Shown here: positions 51,579 through 62,732 of the stretch, piece after piece
Position numbering within the stretch: position 1 is the first letter of the stretch
How the letters are laid out: every line of letters begins with the position of its first letter
Assembly (NCBI GenBank): GCA_902806565.1
Contig: CADCXA010000029.1
Location: 1,054,001 to 1,118,000 of the forward strand
Length of the DNA: 64,000 nucleotides
Direction of reading: 5' to 3'
From: Hypoxylon rubiginosum
Taxonomy: Eukaryota > Ascomycota > Sordariomycetes > Xylariales > Hypoxylaceae
Program-made: the position numbers and the translations under genes
The notes under the pieces: generated by a model
Databases searched by the model: none
Told to the model about the DNA's origin: nothing
Seen by the model: only the letters and a program-made list of their open reading frames with translations

Positions 51579-53750
51579 CGAGCTACCAAGACCTGCGAGA
51601 TCTGCCAGAAGATAGTTCGGCTTTTGACGATACCTCCTGCTGTTAGGGGGGAGAAACGATATGAGCTCGAGCTGGGGTCACCTACGCAGGTCCTAAGCAG
51701 CAAATGTGAGGATCATACTAGACTGATATCGCGGTGCCTTGATGTGGATTTGCGGCACTGCCAGCTCGACAGCATTAGGGTTACTGGATTCAAAAATGCA
51801 GACCATATTCAGATCTTCGGCACGAAAGGACGGGACTGGCTCTTTCGCGAGTCTGGGCAGCTGAAGCTTTTGCCCACATCTGGCTGCTCACCGGCTATGT
51901 GGGGTCAGTTCGTGAACGCGAAGTGGGTAGATTATAGCCTTCCGCAGAGATGGAAGCAGAGATGTGACAAGGAGCATACCTGCACTTCTCACGAGCCTTT
52001 GGGGAGTTTGAAGGGACGGCTTCCTCTATGGGTCGTCGATACATGGCAGCAATGCCTCGTCCCGTGCTCGCCTTTAACTATATACGTCGCTCTTAGCTAT
52101 GTGTGGGGAGGTACGCCTAGCTTCATGGCCCTCAGGGAAAATATCAATTTGTTGCAATCCCCCTGGTCTCTGGCCGAAATTAGTACGACGAGGATACCAA
52201 GGACGATCCGGGACGCCATGCTCTTTGTACAGCGACTAGGAGAAAGGTATCTCTGGGTCGATTCGCTATGCATTGTTCAGGACGATGCGCAGAAGCTGGA
52301 CGAGATCGCCAACATGGGTGCTATCTATGCCCAGGCATCGATCACCATCGTTGCTGCCAATGGTGATAATGCAGATTATGGCCTGCGCGGGCTCCGAGGG
52401 ATATCCGGTCCGAGATCGGTACGGCAGTTGAAACATTCCCTCCGTCAAGGCATATATTTGATTGAGACCTACGGCCCGAGTGCGGCTTGTGTCCCTTCGA
52501 CTTGGGGAACTAGAGGGTGGACTTTTCAAGAGGCTCTCTTTTCGAGACGAATGGTTACATTTGAGCGAGGCTGGGTCTCCTGGATGTGCCACGGCGCAGT
52601 CTGGGAAGAGTATGGCGACATTAAGGAGGGGTCGGGCCCACGCGTTTTCGGCAAACACGTCCCCGACGCGTATGAGTTAAGTACAATCATAACTACATTT
52701 ACCACGAAAAACTTGACTTATCCCGAAGACGCCGTGCTTGCGTTCTCCGGCATAGCTTCTGCACTCAGCAGCACGTTTCACGGCGGCTTTGTTTCTGGTC
52801 TTCCGGTATTGTTATTTAATATGGCGTTGCTATGGGCACCTATCTCAGTTCTGAGTCGGAGAAAACCGAAGCAATCCGCAGGAAATATCTGTCTTCCATC
52901 CTGGAGTTGGGTGGGTTGGGAGGGCCGCGTGACCTGCCTGAACTCTCAGGCAGCAGATAACATCAAGAAATGCTCTACAAGGGCACACGGAGTTTTCCTT
53001 GAGCGCGTCTCTCCGCTCGTGGAATGGAGTTGGACCGAAACGCCCAAAGGCACCAGGAACCTCATACGAGATAGCTGGCACGAACATAAGGAGATGTATT
53101 GGAACAAACTCCATGCTCCCTGCCCGCGGGGATGGACTAGACACCGTATCAACGATCTCTCAACTATACCACTTTGGCAGAGTGGTAGGCAGCCGAACCC
53201 CACCGTCGTGCCTTTATGCTTTTATAAGCACGAGTCTGAGTCCGACTCGGAGTTTTGGTATCCTTTACCTCTCCCTCGGGAGAACGAGTCAGTGAAAGCC
53301 CACGTCCTTGCCCGATACATCACTTGTAGGACAGGGAGAGCGTGGCTGGTGTCCGGGGAAACGCTGGTCCATAACCTCGGAAGACAGGGACACATGATCG
53401 TCTTGCGGGACCGACAATGCAACTGGGTGGGTGCACTGCAGTTATGTGAGCCGCTGATTAGCATAGGAGGGGAAGATGGTGCCAGCGCCAAGGAGAAACA
53501 ACAAGCGAGAACCACGCTGGAACTTGTAGAAATCGCACAAGGCAGCGTGCCCAATTCTACGCAAGTCTCACTGGAACTGGAGGAATGGGACCAAGACGAA
53601 CGGCCGAGTAGCAAGGCCTTCTACGAATATTATTATGTGTTGTGGATTGAGTGGAGCAAGGGGGTGGCCTATAGAAAGGGACTAGGGAGAGTCCATAAGG
53701 ACGCTTGGGAAAGTCAAGACCGAGAGTGGATTGACTTGGTTCTGGGATAG
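51579..53750 (+). CDS. HET-domain (heterokaryon incompatibility) protein, 5' end unresolved
   Basis: One long open frame. The HET domain is unmistakable: VALSYVWGG near the start, IPRTIRDAMLFVQRLGERYLWVDSLCIVQDD, then MGAIYAQASITIVAANGD and WGTRGWTFQEALFSRRMVTF. The C-terminal half is the usual variable region. In other fungi HET proteins trigger cell death on non-self fusion. The start is a problem: the frame opens after TGA 51576-51578, reads TKTCEICQKIV (a typical HET-protein beginning) but has no ATG for about 105 codons, while an ATG at 51575 lies in another frame. An unrecognised upstream exon or a frameshift at about 51575-51590 is needed. Confidence 0.85.
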   Translation, partial: RATKTCEICQKIVRLLTIPPAVRGEKRYELELGSPTQVLSSKCEDHTRLISRCLDVDLRHCQLDSIRVTGFKNADHIQIFGTKGRDWLFRESGQLKLLPTSGCSPAMWGQFVNAKWVDYSLPQRWKQRCDKEHTCTSHEPLGSLKGRLPLWVVDTWQQCLVPCSPLTIYVALSYVWGGTPSFMALRENINLLQSPWSLAEISTTRIPRTIRDAMLFVQRLGERYLWVDSLCIVQDDAQKLDEIANMGAIYAQASITIVAANGDNADYGLRGLRGISGPRSVRQLKHSLRQGIYLIETYGPSAACVPSTWGTRGWTFQEALFSRRMVTFERGWVSWMCHGAVWEEYGDIKEGSGPRVFGKHVPDAYELSTIITTFTTKNLTYPEDAVLAFSGIASALSSTFHGGFVSGLPVLLFNMALLWAPISVLSRRKPKQSAGNICLPSWSWVGWEGRVTCLNSQAADNIKKCSTRAHGVFLERVSPLVEWSWTETPKGTRNLIRDSWHEHKEMYWNKLHAPCPRGWTRHRINDLSTIPLWQSGRQPNPTVVPLCFYKHESESDSEFWYPLPLPRENESVKAHVLARYITCRTGRAWLVSGETLVHNLGRQGHMIVLRDRQCNWVGALQLCEPLISIGGEDGASAKEKQQARTTLELVEIAQGSVPNSTQVSLELEEWDQDERPSSKAFYEYYYVLWIEWSKGVAYRKGLGRVHKDAWESQDREWIDLVLG

Positions 53751-54613
53751 GTGAAAAAGTGCCGCGTGAAATATGCTACCAGAAGGACTTAAATACAGCC
53801 CTTTCATTGATGACATGGATTAAGGAGATGTCCTGTAACGGGACTACTCGTCCGTCAATATTTCGGCCCATGGTAGGTCCGGTACATATAGTGGAGTCGG
53901 GAGGAAAAGATACAAAAATTCTGGTAGCGCGCTCGCCTCTTTTACGTACGAAATGAGATCCCTTCTGGCACTGGCCAGGCCGGCGATAAAACGGAAGGTT
54001 AGCGGCATCGTCAGGGGCGGCAGAAACTGAGACAGGCCGGCAGGCCGGATGAGTCAGCGGAGACTTTGGATCCATGTTATTCATTTTTGCGGTGGGCCAT
54101 ACTCAAAACTCTAAAAGAAATCGATGACATAATATTCTATATGCCCTATAACTGCCCTATAATACAGGGACCTAAGCGCTGGAGGTCACAGATAGCCTCA
54201 ACCATGGCTTAACAACGGCTTCGCGTATACCCAAATACGTATTAGAAATAGTAGATAACAATTTTATTTTAATTGCAATTGAATTATAATTGAATTATGA
54301 TTGAATTATATTTAGGAATGAGCTAGATACCTTGTGATGAAAAGTAGGTACATATTTTCCAGGGGTATCAAAACCCCTCAATGCCCTATAGATATAGGGA
54401 ATTTAGTGCCGAGCCCCGCTACAATTACAGCGCATACATTTTATAACTCAAGATTATGTCATCAATTTTTGGAGTCTTGACCGGTTTTCCGTCCGTCATT
54501 TTGCTCGCTGGAATCAACTTCGGTTTGAATCGCATTGGAAAAGGAAAATTTTAGGCCACACTTCTATTATCCCTTAAAACTACACCCACTACCCTGCGTT
54601 TCTCAGCAAAGAC
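53751..54613. other. Intergenic between convergent genes
   Basis: 863 bp, AT-rich around 54100-54330 with ATTGAATTATA repeated three times near 54280-54312. No coding content. Confidence 0.55.
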
Positions 54614-56365
54614 TTAAGTGAGATATCTAAACCCGGTACCTATAACATTACTCTGACCTCCCCGCTCTTCCTCCCTTTCCTTTTGTTCCAGCTTCCTGTT
54701 CTCACGCTTTAGGACAAATCGTAGAACCGTACTAGCAATAATTGCGACCAACGCCATGGCTGCATTGACACTGAACGCGAGCACAAACCTAGGGCCCGCG
54801 TTGTTAGGATACAAGTAAGAGCTGTATACCCCGGAAACACCCGAAAGCGCGTTATTGAAAGCCACGGCAGCGGCGCGCTTTGCCGGAGGACGATTGTTCG
54901 TGTTGGCCGTCCAGACCATAGACATGTTGAAGCCGGTATAGATGCCAGGAATCATGATCATGGCGCCAAAGTACCGCGGACCAATCCCCGAGGCCGCACA
55001 GGCGATGATGAGGCCGATCATAGCTGTAGCAAGGGGCCCGACGGTGTGCCAGTAGCGCTCGTTGGTCCGGTCGGCGTTCCACGACACAGCAGCACACACA
55101 ATGCAGGCCAATAGGTAGGGCGGCGCCGTGAGTAGCAGGGTTTCGACTTTGCCGCGGCCAAAGCTGGCCACCACGGTCGGAAAGAAGCTGTTGATGGAGA
55201 TGGAGCTAGCCGCGCCGTAAACCACGGCCGCGAGAATCCAGTTCTTGGGGTCGGTCATGATCATCTTGAATCCCGCGAAGAGCGGCTCGCGTTCCGACGA
55301 CACCCAGTCCGTTTCCCCAGCCGCGTCTACTTCCAGTCGGTACATGGCCAACTGCCTCTCCTGGTCCGTGAGCCATATGGTGTTTGCCGGGAAGTTGGGC
55401 AACACGAAGTACGCCGCAAATGCAATGACAACTGTTACGGAGCCTTCGATGATGAACAGCCAGCGCCAGGCACGGAGACCTCGTGTACCATCCATCCCGT
55501 CGACCACGCCCGCAGCTATCAGTCCCGCGAAAGCACCCGACAGCATAGAGCCGCAGTAGAAGATGCCCGTCCGGAGAGACATCTCCTTGCGGACGTACCA
55601 GGAGCTCAGAGTTGCTAATACGCCGGGGTAGTAAGCAGCTTCAACCTGTAATGGTGATTGGTATGAGTAATGAGTAACATCAAAAGATGGTAGGTAGTGG
55701 GTAACTTACGAATCCCAAGAAAAACCGACACGCCAGCAGGCCACCAAAGCTATGCGTAGCACCACTGCAAGCGCAAATGACGCCCTATTGTTGCACCAAG
55801 TTAGTTATGTGCGTTTTCGCAAGGGACACTTGCTAATCACTTACCCATACTATGATATTATTAGCCAATGTTCAATCGAAAGTTAAGGGGCAGTTTGAGG
55901 TAAGTTACACACCTGCCATACATGACGTGAGATACAACGCTGGCTTTCCAATCTTGTTGAGAAAGAGGTTGGACGGGACTTGCATCAGAAGATAACCGAC
56001 ATTCAGAATCGAAACACATGTCTGTAGGAGCCGATTTTTAGCACAAGCCTGACAACTTACCAGGGAAACACTGTCTTATTACTTACCTGAAATTCATATC
56101 CCTTCAACCCGAGGTCTTCTTCGAGACCACCTAATCGAGCGGATCCAATGGCATTCCTATCCAGATAGTTCATGATATAAATCAGGATCACCATTGGCAT
56201 CAACCGGATATCCATCTTGCGGATGAGCTTCTTCTCCAGAATACGGTATTCCTCGTCGGAGAGGTCTGCGATCAGAGGAGGCTTCTGGACTATGTAGACG
56301 GCATTGGTCTCCCCGTGCCTCACGGACTTGGAGTCGGTGTCCGTGGTCTTGTCGTCGGGTCCCAT
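54614..56365 (-). CDS. MFS transporter 2, Dal5/TNA1 family, with a 5-nt exon
   Basis: Exons 56365-56087, 56021-55913, 55849-55845, 55784-55710 and 55645-54614 give 499 residues. Exon 3 is 5 nt (TATGG): it completes Val and encodes Trp of the conserved MAVWGVICA span, and both flanks have canonical signals. Start at 56365 (MGPDDKTT). Landmarks: RKMDIRLMPMVILIYIMNYLDRNAIGSAR (span 1), GYLLMQVPSNLFLNKIGKP, LACRFFLGFVEAAYYPG, RAWRWLFIIEG. Twelve spans, imports an organic anion or small metabolite such as nicotinate. Head-to-head with the fructosyl-amine-oxidase-like gene across 905 bp. Confidence 0.92.
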
Positions 56366-57270
56366 TGTCAGTTTCGTCTGCCACTGGCAGTAGAACTGTG
56401 AAATGACGTAGGCTTTGTCGAGACGGAAAACGGCAATTGTCCTCAGTCGAATGTTTGGGCTCCTGGATGAGGTGATGAAGCAAGACGAAGAAATAGTCCT
56501 TGTCGTCTTAACCACCAAGATATATATCTTCCTACGCCACCGCGGTAACGCCTTGTGTCTGTAGTCTACTCGCGACTTATCCGATAGGAGAGATTACACA
56601 TCATCTCAGCTACTCTGCTGGCCTGCTAGGATAGAGAGCAGCTATGGTTCCGCTTGGTATCAAAATAGAAGTTTTGATCTACCTAGCGCGTTATCTACAG
56701 AATTTCGGCCGCCATCGCTTAGCGGCCGAACACCCCAGCAAAGGGTTTGTGGAGAGACTCGTGGCTTTTGGACTAGAATCCCTGATTTCCATGCTAAGGT
56801 GATAAGGGTGGATCATGAAGGAATCGCTAGGACCCGGGCGCTCGGGTTTGCAAGCGAATTGGTCAGTAGGCTCGATATGAGGAAGCCGATGGCCGATAGG
56901 GGGATTACTGGATACATGTACGCGGTAGAATGCTACCTGTCGGCCGCTACGGCGCTGGGCCGATGGAGACGGTCTTGGCTATTCTCTTCTATTTGTCATT
57001 TACCACCTGTGAGGAGCCCCCCGCATTCTACTCGCAGTTATCGGCGCCATTAGATGGATGATAGGGTCCACATTCTAGATCTATTGGTACCATTGACACG
57101 CCCGATTACGGTCGGTTAGGACGTTCACTTGTTACAGGACTTAGAAGTAGAAGCAATATAAAGACATGTAGTTGAGTAGTATTACATAGGTAAATATCTC
57201 AAGAGCTTTACCAGGCTCCTTCTCCGCGTCACAGACACCATAAGCTGATTGAATCAAACCTCAAATAAAT
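56366..57270. promoter_or_regulatory. Divergent intergenic region, MFS 2 / fructosyl-amine-oxidase-like gene
   Basis: 905 bp. An inverted repeat CGGCCG...CGGCCG occurs around 56707-56727 (TTCGGCCGCCATCGCTTAGCGGCCGAA): arms TTCGGCCGC and GCGGCCGAA, strictly palindromic around CATCGCTTA. This is a good candidate Zn2Cys6 site. No coding content. Confidence 0.55.
56705..56729. promoter_or_regulatory. CGG-containing inverted repeat, candidate regulator site
   Basis: Arms TTCGGCCGC and GCGGCCGAA separated by about 8-9 bases between two divergent genes. Zn2Cys6 dimers bind paired CGG triplets, and a Zn2Cys6 gene lies 2.5 kb away. Confidence 0.5.
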
Positions 57271-58697
57271 ATGCCTACAATTTCAGCTGATTCATCCGTG
57301 CTCATCGTAGGCGGGGGAGTTTTCGGCACATCGACAGCCTACCACTTAGCATCTCGCGGTTATAAGTCTGTAACTGTCATCGATCGGTTCGATGCCCCCT
57401 CTAAAGACTCGGCCGGTTGTGACCTGAACAAGGTTATCCGTACCGATTACCCCAACCCTCTATATGCCCAGCTCGGGCAGGAGGCCATGAAGGAATGGAA
57501 AGACCCCAACTCCATATTTGCGGGACTGTACCGCGAGTCCGGTTGGGTCATGTCCGGTCACGACTTGACTCGCGACTGGCTGGAGAGTTCGCGACAGCTA
57601 TCAGAGAAGATCGGGCGAAAAGGGGTAAAATACATGTCCGCAGATGAGATCAAACAGCAATGGCCAGCTTTCACCGGTGATTTTCCCGGCTGGACCAACC
57701 TCTACAGCCCAGCGGCGGGATGGGTTCGTATAATCAATGAGGAAGATTTTTTTTTCGAATTGTCAAGCTAACTTATTGTAGGTACCTGCTGGTCAAGCCC
57801 TCCTCCGAATGGCCAATGCTGCTAGAAAATTAGGCGTCAACTACATATTTGGAGATGCTGGCTATGCTAAGAAGCTTCTATATGATGCCGATGGCACTTG
57901 CACGGGTGCATTCACTGCTGATGGCACTACTCACAAAGCCGACGTGGTTATTCTCGCAAGCGGTGCCAACACGGGATCATTAGTAGAGGCCAAGGAGGAA
58001 ATCGTCGCGAATAGCTCAGCGATTTTGGTCATCAAATTGGAGCCTCACGAGATCGCAAAATACAAAGACATCCCTATTATCGACGATTTCGAGCAGGCCA
58101 TCATCTTCCCGCCGGATGAGAATGGCTTGATAAAGCTCTGCAGCTGCCGAAACATTACCAACTTCAAAAACAAGACTGTTCCGGGATCTTCGATAACGCA
58201 TTCGTTGGGCGACTACCCCTATGACGGATGCCCCAAAGAGATCGAGGATGAAATCCGATCCTTCGTGCGAGAGATCATTCCGGAACTAGCTGACCGACCG
58301 CTGTATCACAGCAAGCTCTGCTGGTAAGTCGCATCTTGACTCTATGTCCGCCGCGTGAGATAACTGACATTTTGTGCGTACCAGGGATGGGATTGCTAAA
58401 GATCTCAACTTCAGAATCTGCTCTTACCCTAAAGCCAAGAACCTGTTTATCGGGACGGTTGGCTCCAACCACGGCTTCAAGTTCCTGCCTGTCATTGGCA
58501 AATATATCGCCGACATGCTCGAGGGCAAGCTGGGACAAGATTATGTAGATCTCTGGAAGTGGAAATACGGAAAGGTGCCGAAGGATCACAAAGACCCTCA
58601 CCCTTGGCCGGCACGAGAACTGTCGGAATTGAGCGGCTGGGCTGAAAGGCACGCCGCAGGACGGCGAGAGCTTCCATGGACATGGAGTCGCTTATAG
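57271..58697 (+). CDS. FAD-dependent fructosyl amine oxidase/sarcosine oxidase-like enzyme
   Basis: Exons 57271-57723, 57782-58323 and 58385-58697 give 435 residues. The D-amino-acid-oxidase fold is shown by VLIVGGGVFGTSTAYHLASRGY and the following IDRFD. Cys before Trp at the intron 2 junction (SKLCWDG) is in the place of the flavin-linking Cys of amadoriases, and GSNHGFKFLPVIGKYIADML is the usual C-terminal FAD segment. No SKL end and no signal peptide. Amadoriases release glucosone, amino acid and peroxide from fructosyl amino acids; related enzymes act on sarcosine, pipecolate or saccharopine. Flanked by a transporter and a regulator, which suggests an uptake-and-use unit. Confidence 0.87.
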
Positions 58698-59218
58698 TCC
58701 ATTGCATAGGTACCCACCTAAGATACCTAATTTGCTGCCTGTGACTTGACGTGATAATGACAGACTCAATGGCACTATACATAACGAGAAATGAAATAGT
58801 TTGCTAGGCTAGTTTGCCATAGAGTTGCCAGATATATATGAGATAAATTCTGAACCATAACAACTTAGGCATATCAAAGAGGATACCTTTTCTCCTTGTT
58901 GCCTCTTGAATTGGAATGCTTCAGACGCGGTTTCGACGTGTTCCACGGCATCGGTTCCAGTCTAACACCTCTCTAACCTAGTGGCATTAGTCCTTTAGCC
59001 CGATCTAGACATACTACCCACCTTTAATGGAAGCCTATGAAGTCTTATCAGGGATTTCTCAAGTTCGGTAGTTATAACTGTGCCCTACCCCGACAGAGCT
59101 CCACATAGACTCCAGGTCCTCCGCATCTAGACGTCAGGGGGTTTATATTAGATCAGAACTGTCAGAACGATTTATTGTTCGGTTCCCGTTCTCTAATTTC
59201 ATACCCAACCTCGAGGCT
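58698..59218. promoter_or_regulatory. Intergenic / promoter of regulator C
   Basis: 521 bp; TACCCACCTAAGATACCTAA repeat at 58709-58730. No coding content. Confidence 0.5.
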
Positions 59219-61662
59219 ATGGGCCGTTTCAAAGGACGCAATCCATTAGCCTGTACCAATTGCCGTTCCCAGAAGGTCAAATGCACTGGTCGTGCGTAAT
59301 CCAGTTCCTCAAAACTGCGAGTGTCTAGAGCTGACCGTTTTGCCACAAGACCGCCCATGTGAAAGATGCCAATCTCGCAGCAGAGAATGTATCTACCCAG
59401 CTCGAGATCCGATTCGTTCCATCCCGGAGAGCTACCTTCGCAATCTCCAAGGGGAGTTGTTTGATCTCAGGCAGCGTGTTGAACATGGGCCACGAAACGA
59501 CAGCAATGGGCAAATCTCCGGAGAGCCCGTTAGCGCTGGCGCCATCAATCTCCGTAGGAAGCCCCTTGACGAATGCAGCGCAGAGACATTCGTCGAGACA
59601 TTGAGACGACTCTCTGTGAGTGTCCCTGACAATGGTCCTACTGGGACCTTCAGAGAGGTTTCATCTGGACTTTCGGCCGTGTCATACACTTATTCTAGGC
59701 TCAATTACGATTCTATGCGTATGAAGATCAGAATCCCATCACGAAACGTAGTATATTAACCGTCTCTTGATAGGTTTGGATGTCTCCTTTAAATTGCCAC
59801 CCCGTCCTTATGCCTTCCATTTATTAGATACGTTCGAAGAGGGATTCTGCGAGTATCACTGGCATCTGAGAAAGGATTTTCGAGACCGCCTAGGACTCAC
59901 CTATTCTGATCCTAGCAGCCAAGCAGAAGACCGGAATTGGCTTTGCAGAGTTTCCGTCGTCCTAGCACTTGCTGAAACATACTACCGTAGTAAAGTTGGA
60001 CGTTCCGACTACGACCTACGGCGTGATACGTCGAGCAGTCGAACCGATTCGATGCATTTCCAGGCAAACTTAACCGTCCCTTCGAAAGATGAAGGTGCGT
60101 CAGATCAACCACCTCCCGGCGCGGAAATGTTTGAGCAAGGGTTGCTCTTATTAAAGATATCACCCGAAGAACCCACCGTGGAAGATGTAGAAGTCTTAAA
60201 TCTTATTGTAAGTTAAATCTCCCGCCTATCACTCAGACACTTCATTCCTTTTATGATAATAAATTTTAATGACATCTACTAGGCTTTCTACTCATACTGT
60301 CTCAATCGCAGAAAGACAGCCTACTTCTACGCCGCGCAGAGTATCCGTCTTGCACAAGTTCTACGTCTGCACGAGTCGGCTATGTCACTAGACGTTGGTA
60401 GTCAGGAGAATAGTTGTATCCACGAGCATCAAAAAAGGACTTGGTGGACGACATACTGCATAGATCGAATAACAAGCACGGAACTTGGGCTACGTCCGAT
60501 CATTAACGACCTTCCACTCGTACCGCCTTCCTCCACTCAACTAGCTCCTGAGGATAAAGACCAATTCTCGAATCCGCATCTGCTATTCGCACTTGCACAG
60601 CTATGCTTTATAAAGGGAAAGGTTATCGACGCAGTTGGACAGCTGCAAAAATACAGCCTTGCTAACACCCTGAAAATCCTTCGTCCCTGCCTCACCTTGC
60701 TCAACGACTGGATGACAGGGCTTCCCGAAGATATGTCATTTACCTTTGCGCAGGGCATTCCGCTGCAAATGCAGAGACACCCGTACGCACGCAACGTCGC
60801 CTCGCTCTACTTAAGACACAATCAGGTAATGACTCATTGCCCTACATCACTTAGGTGAAAATAACTACTGATACCTCTAGGAATAGTGTCTTATCCTGCT
60901 CTTACGGCCACTTCTCGTGCGAGAACTCCCTTTCATAATACGCCGAGGCAAAGAGACGGCCAACATGGTCTCGGATTCACCGACTAGCACAACAGATTTG
61001 TCACATCTGGACCAAATGAATCAATCACTTATTATCAAGTGCGTTAGCGCAGCTCGAGATAACGCCAAGATCTTAGTCGGGTTGTGGCAGATTGAGAAAA
61101 TAGGTAAGTACCAGACCCCCTAGGTCACTTCTGTCTTTAACGCTCACGATTAACGTAATACAAAGCTAAGTACGGCTACTGGGAGTCGCTACATCTCTTT
61201 TCAAGCCTCGCTATACTCTCATTGTCGCGAGTCTTCCCAGCTGCGTCTCCCAATCATTCTGCGGCCGAAGCGAGTACAATCAATGATCTGCGGAACTCTT
61301 TCGGATTTCCCGGAACAGGTTCAAGCCCAGCCTCAATCCCCGCGGCAAGAGATGGAGGATGTTTGCCAGTAATAGATTGCGACTCCTCCCTTTATTCACG
61401 TGCTCGCGATTTACTGGTCGATATGGGCCAGGTGGGCAGTCTTTCGGCCAGGGACCACGAGCGCATGCTTGTAGACGTGGAGGAGATGACGAATCGTATG
61501 CTCGCTATCCAAGACGGCACCGGCGCAACCCCAGCCGAAGCAGATTTCTCTGATCAGCCTCCCGGGTCTACCCAACCTACTCTCGAGGGTATGATTGACG
61601 AGCAGATATGGTACGAGATGGATTGGGAGACTATTATGAGGAACCCTATTACCTGGGACTAA
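59219..61662 (+). CDS. Zn2Cys6 transcription factor C with fungal-specific regulatory domain
   Basis: Exons 59219-59291, 59350-59718, 59774-60207, 60283-60825, 60887-61103 and 61166-61662 give 710 residues. The cluster CTNCRSQKVKCTGHRPCERCQSRSREC is completed across intron 1 (donor gtgcgt gives the standard five residues between Cys3 and Cys4), then a leucine-rich coiled coil (YLRNLQGELFDLRQRV). The central Fungal_trans domain reads FYSYCLNRRKTAYFYAAQSIRLAQVLRLH and HEHQKRTWWTTYCIDR. Nuclear activator, likely for the neighbouring oxidase, transporter or monooxygenase. Confidence 0.92.
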
Positions 61663-62732
61663 GCCCGTAAGTTGACAGATCATAGTTACGATAAAGAGCA
61701 TATTACAGTGTATATCATAAAGAAGCTCCAGTTAATATAGATTAATTACTTTCTATCATACCTGATATTTTATTTACGACTAGGTTACGTTTCCTTGCCA
61801 ACATTTGAGAATGCTGAGTCTATACGTTCGAGGGCGAACGTACCCCCTTTCTCCCTCTTATTTGCCAGGAGGCAGGTAGGCTTTCCTTTCGCATTATAAA
61901 AAACAGGCCAATATTATGATAGGCGGAAAGGTTTAGTTCCATCGTAAATGGCTTTCATCACCTGTATTCCTAAGTTCATTTCTTCAGATCTACTGAAAGT
62001 TATTGGAAGTTGTTCCAGGATTAAATGGCCAGGGGTTTACTTGAAAGAAAGCTATTTTGGATCTCTTCGCTAGTTAAGCGAAATTCGCATTTCAGCTTTC
62101 TATATCATCTTTTCGCACCCTTCGGTTGCCTAATATGCTCAAAGGTCTACCTCCTATTAGGCGCTGAGAATGATGACGCTGAACTTGACGCCACCTAGGT
62201 CGCAATGGGTCATGGGTACGCATGATCCGCTTCGGTAAGCCCTACCGTAAGTCCCCAGTCTTTTTATAGATCAGTAATATTAATGAGCGCTGCTAGGTAG
62301 CAGTAACGGCACGTACAAGTGAGGACGGAGATTCCGGCTGTTTTATCTTTGCCGAAATGCGAGCCCAATATCACCAAAAGAGGATATATCTCTCGTCTAT
62401 GAGTTGTGACAGAACATGTGTTTTCTTTATCCCATCTCACCGCCGTGATAGGTACGCGGCGCAGTAAGACGCAGCTGAGGCCGTTAAGTGGACCATCGTG
62501 CGCGTAAATGTTAGCGTCGCTCCTAACCATCGTATGGATATGCTAACCCGTCACGAAACCCTGCATCACCAGGGGTTGACTCACCGTTACATTTTCCTTT
62601 CCTTTAGCGTCGCATAAGTACCAGGCAGCACCATATTGTAGAATTGGGCAAGACAACGAGTATTTAAAGTATGCGATAGCATCACTAATAGACCGTGGAA
62701 AGAACCGGTTCATCCGCACCTTATTTCCCAAC
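61663..62732. promoter_or_regulatory. Intergenic / promoter of FAD monooxygenase 3
   Basis: 1,070 bp, no coding content. Contains a direct repeat CTTTCCTTTC near 61870 and 62597. Nothing else of note. Confidence 0.5.
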
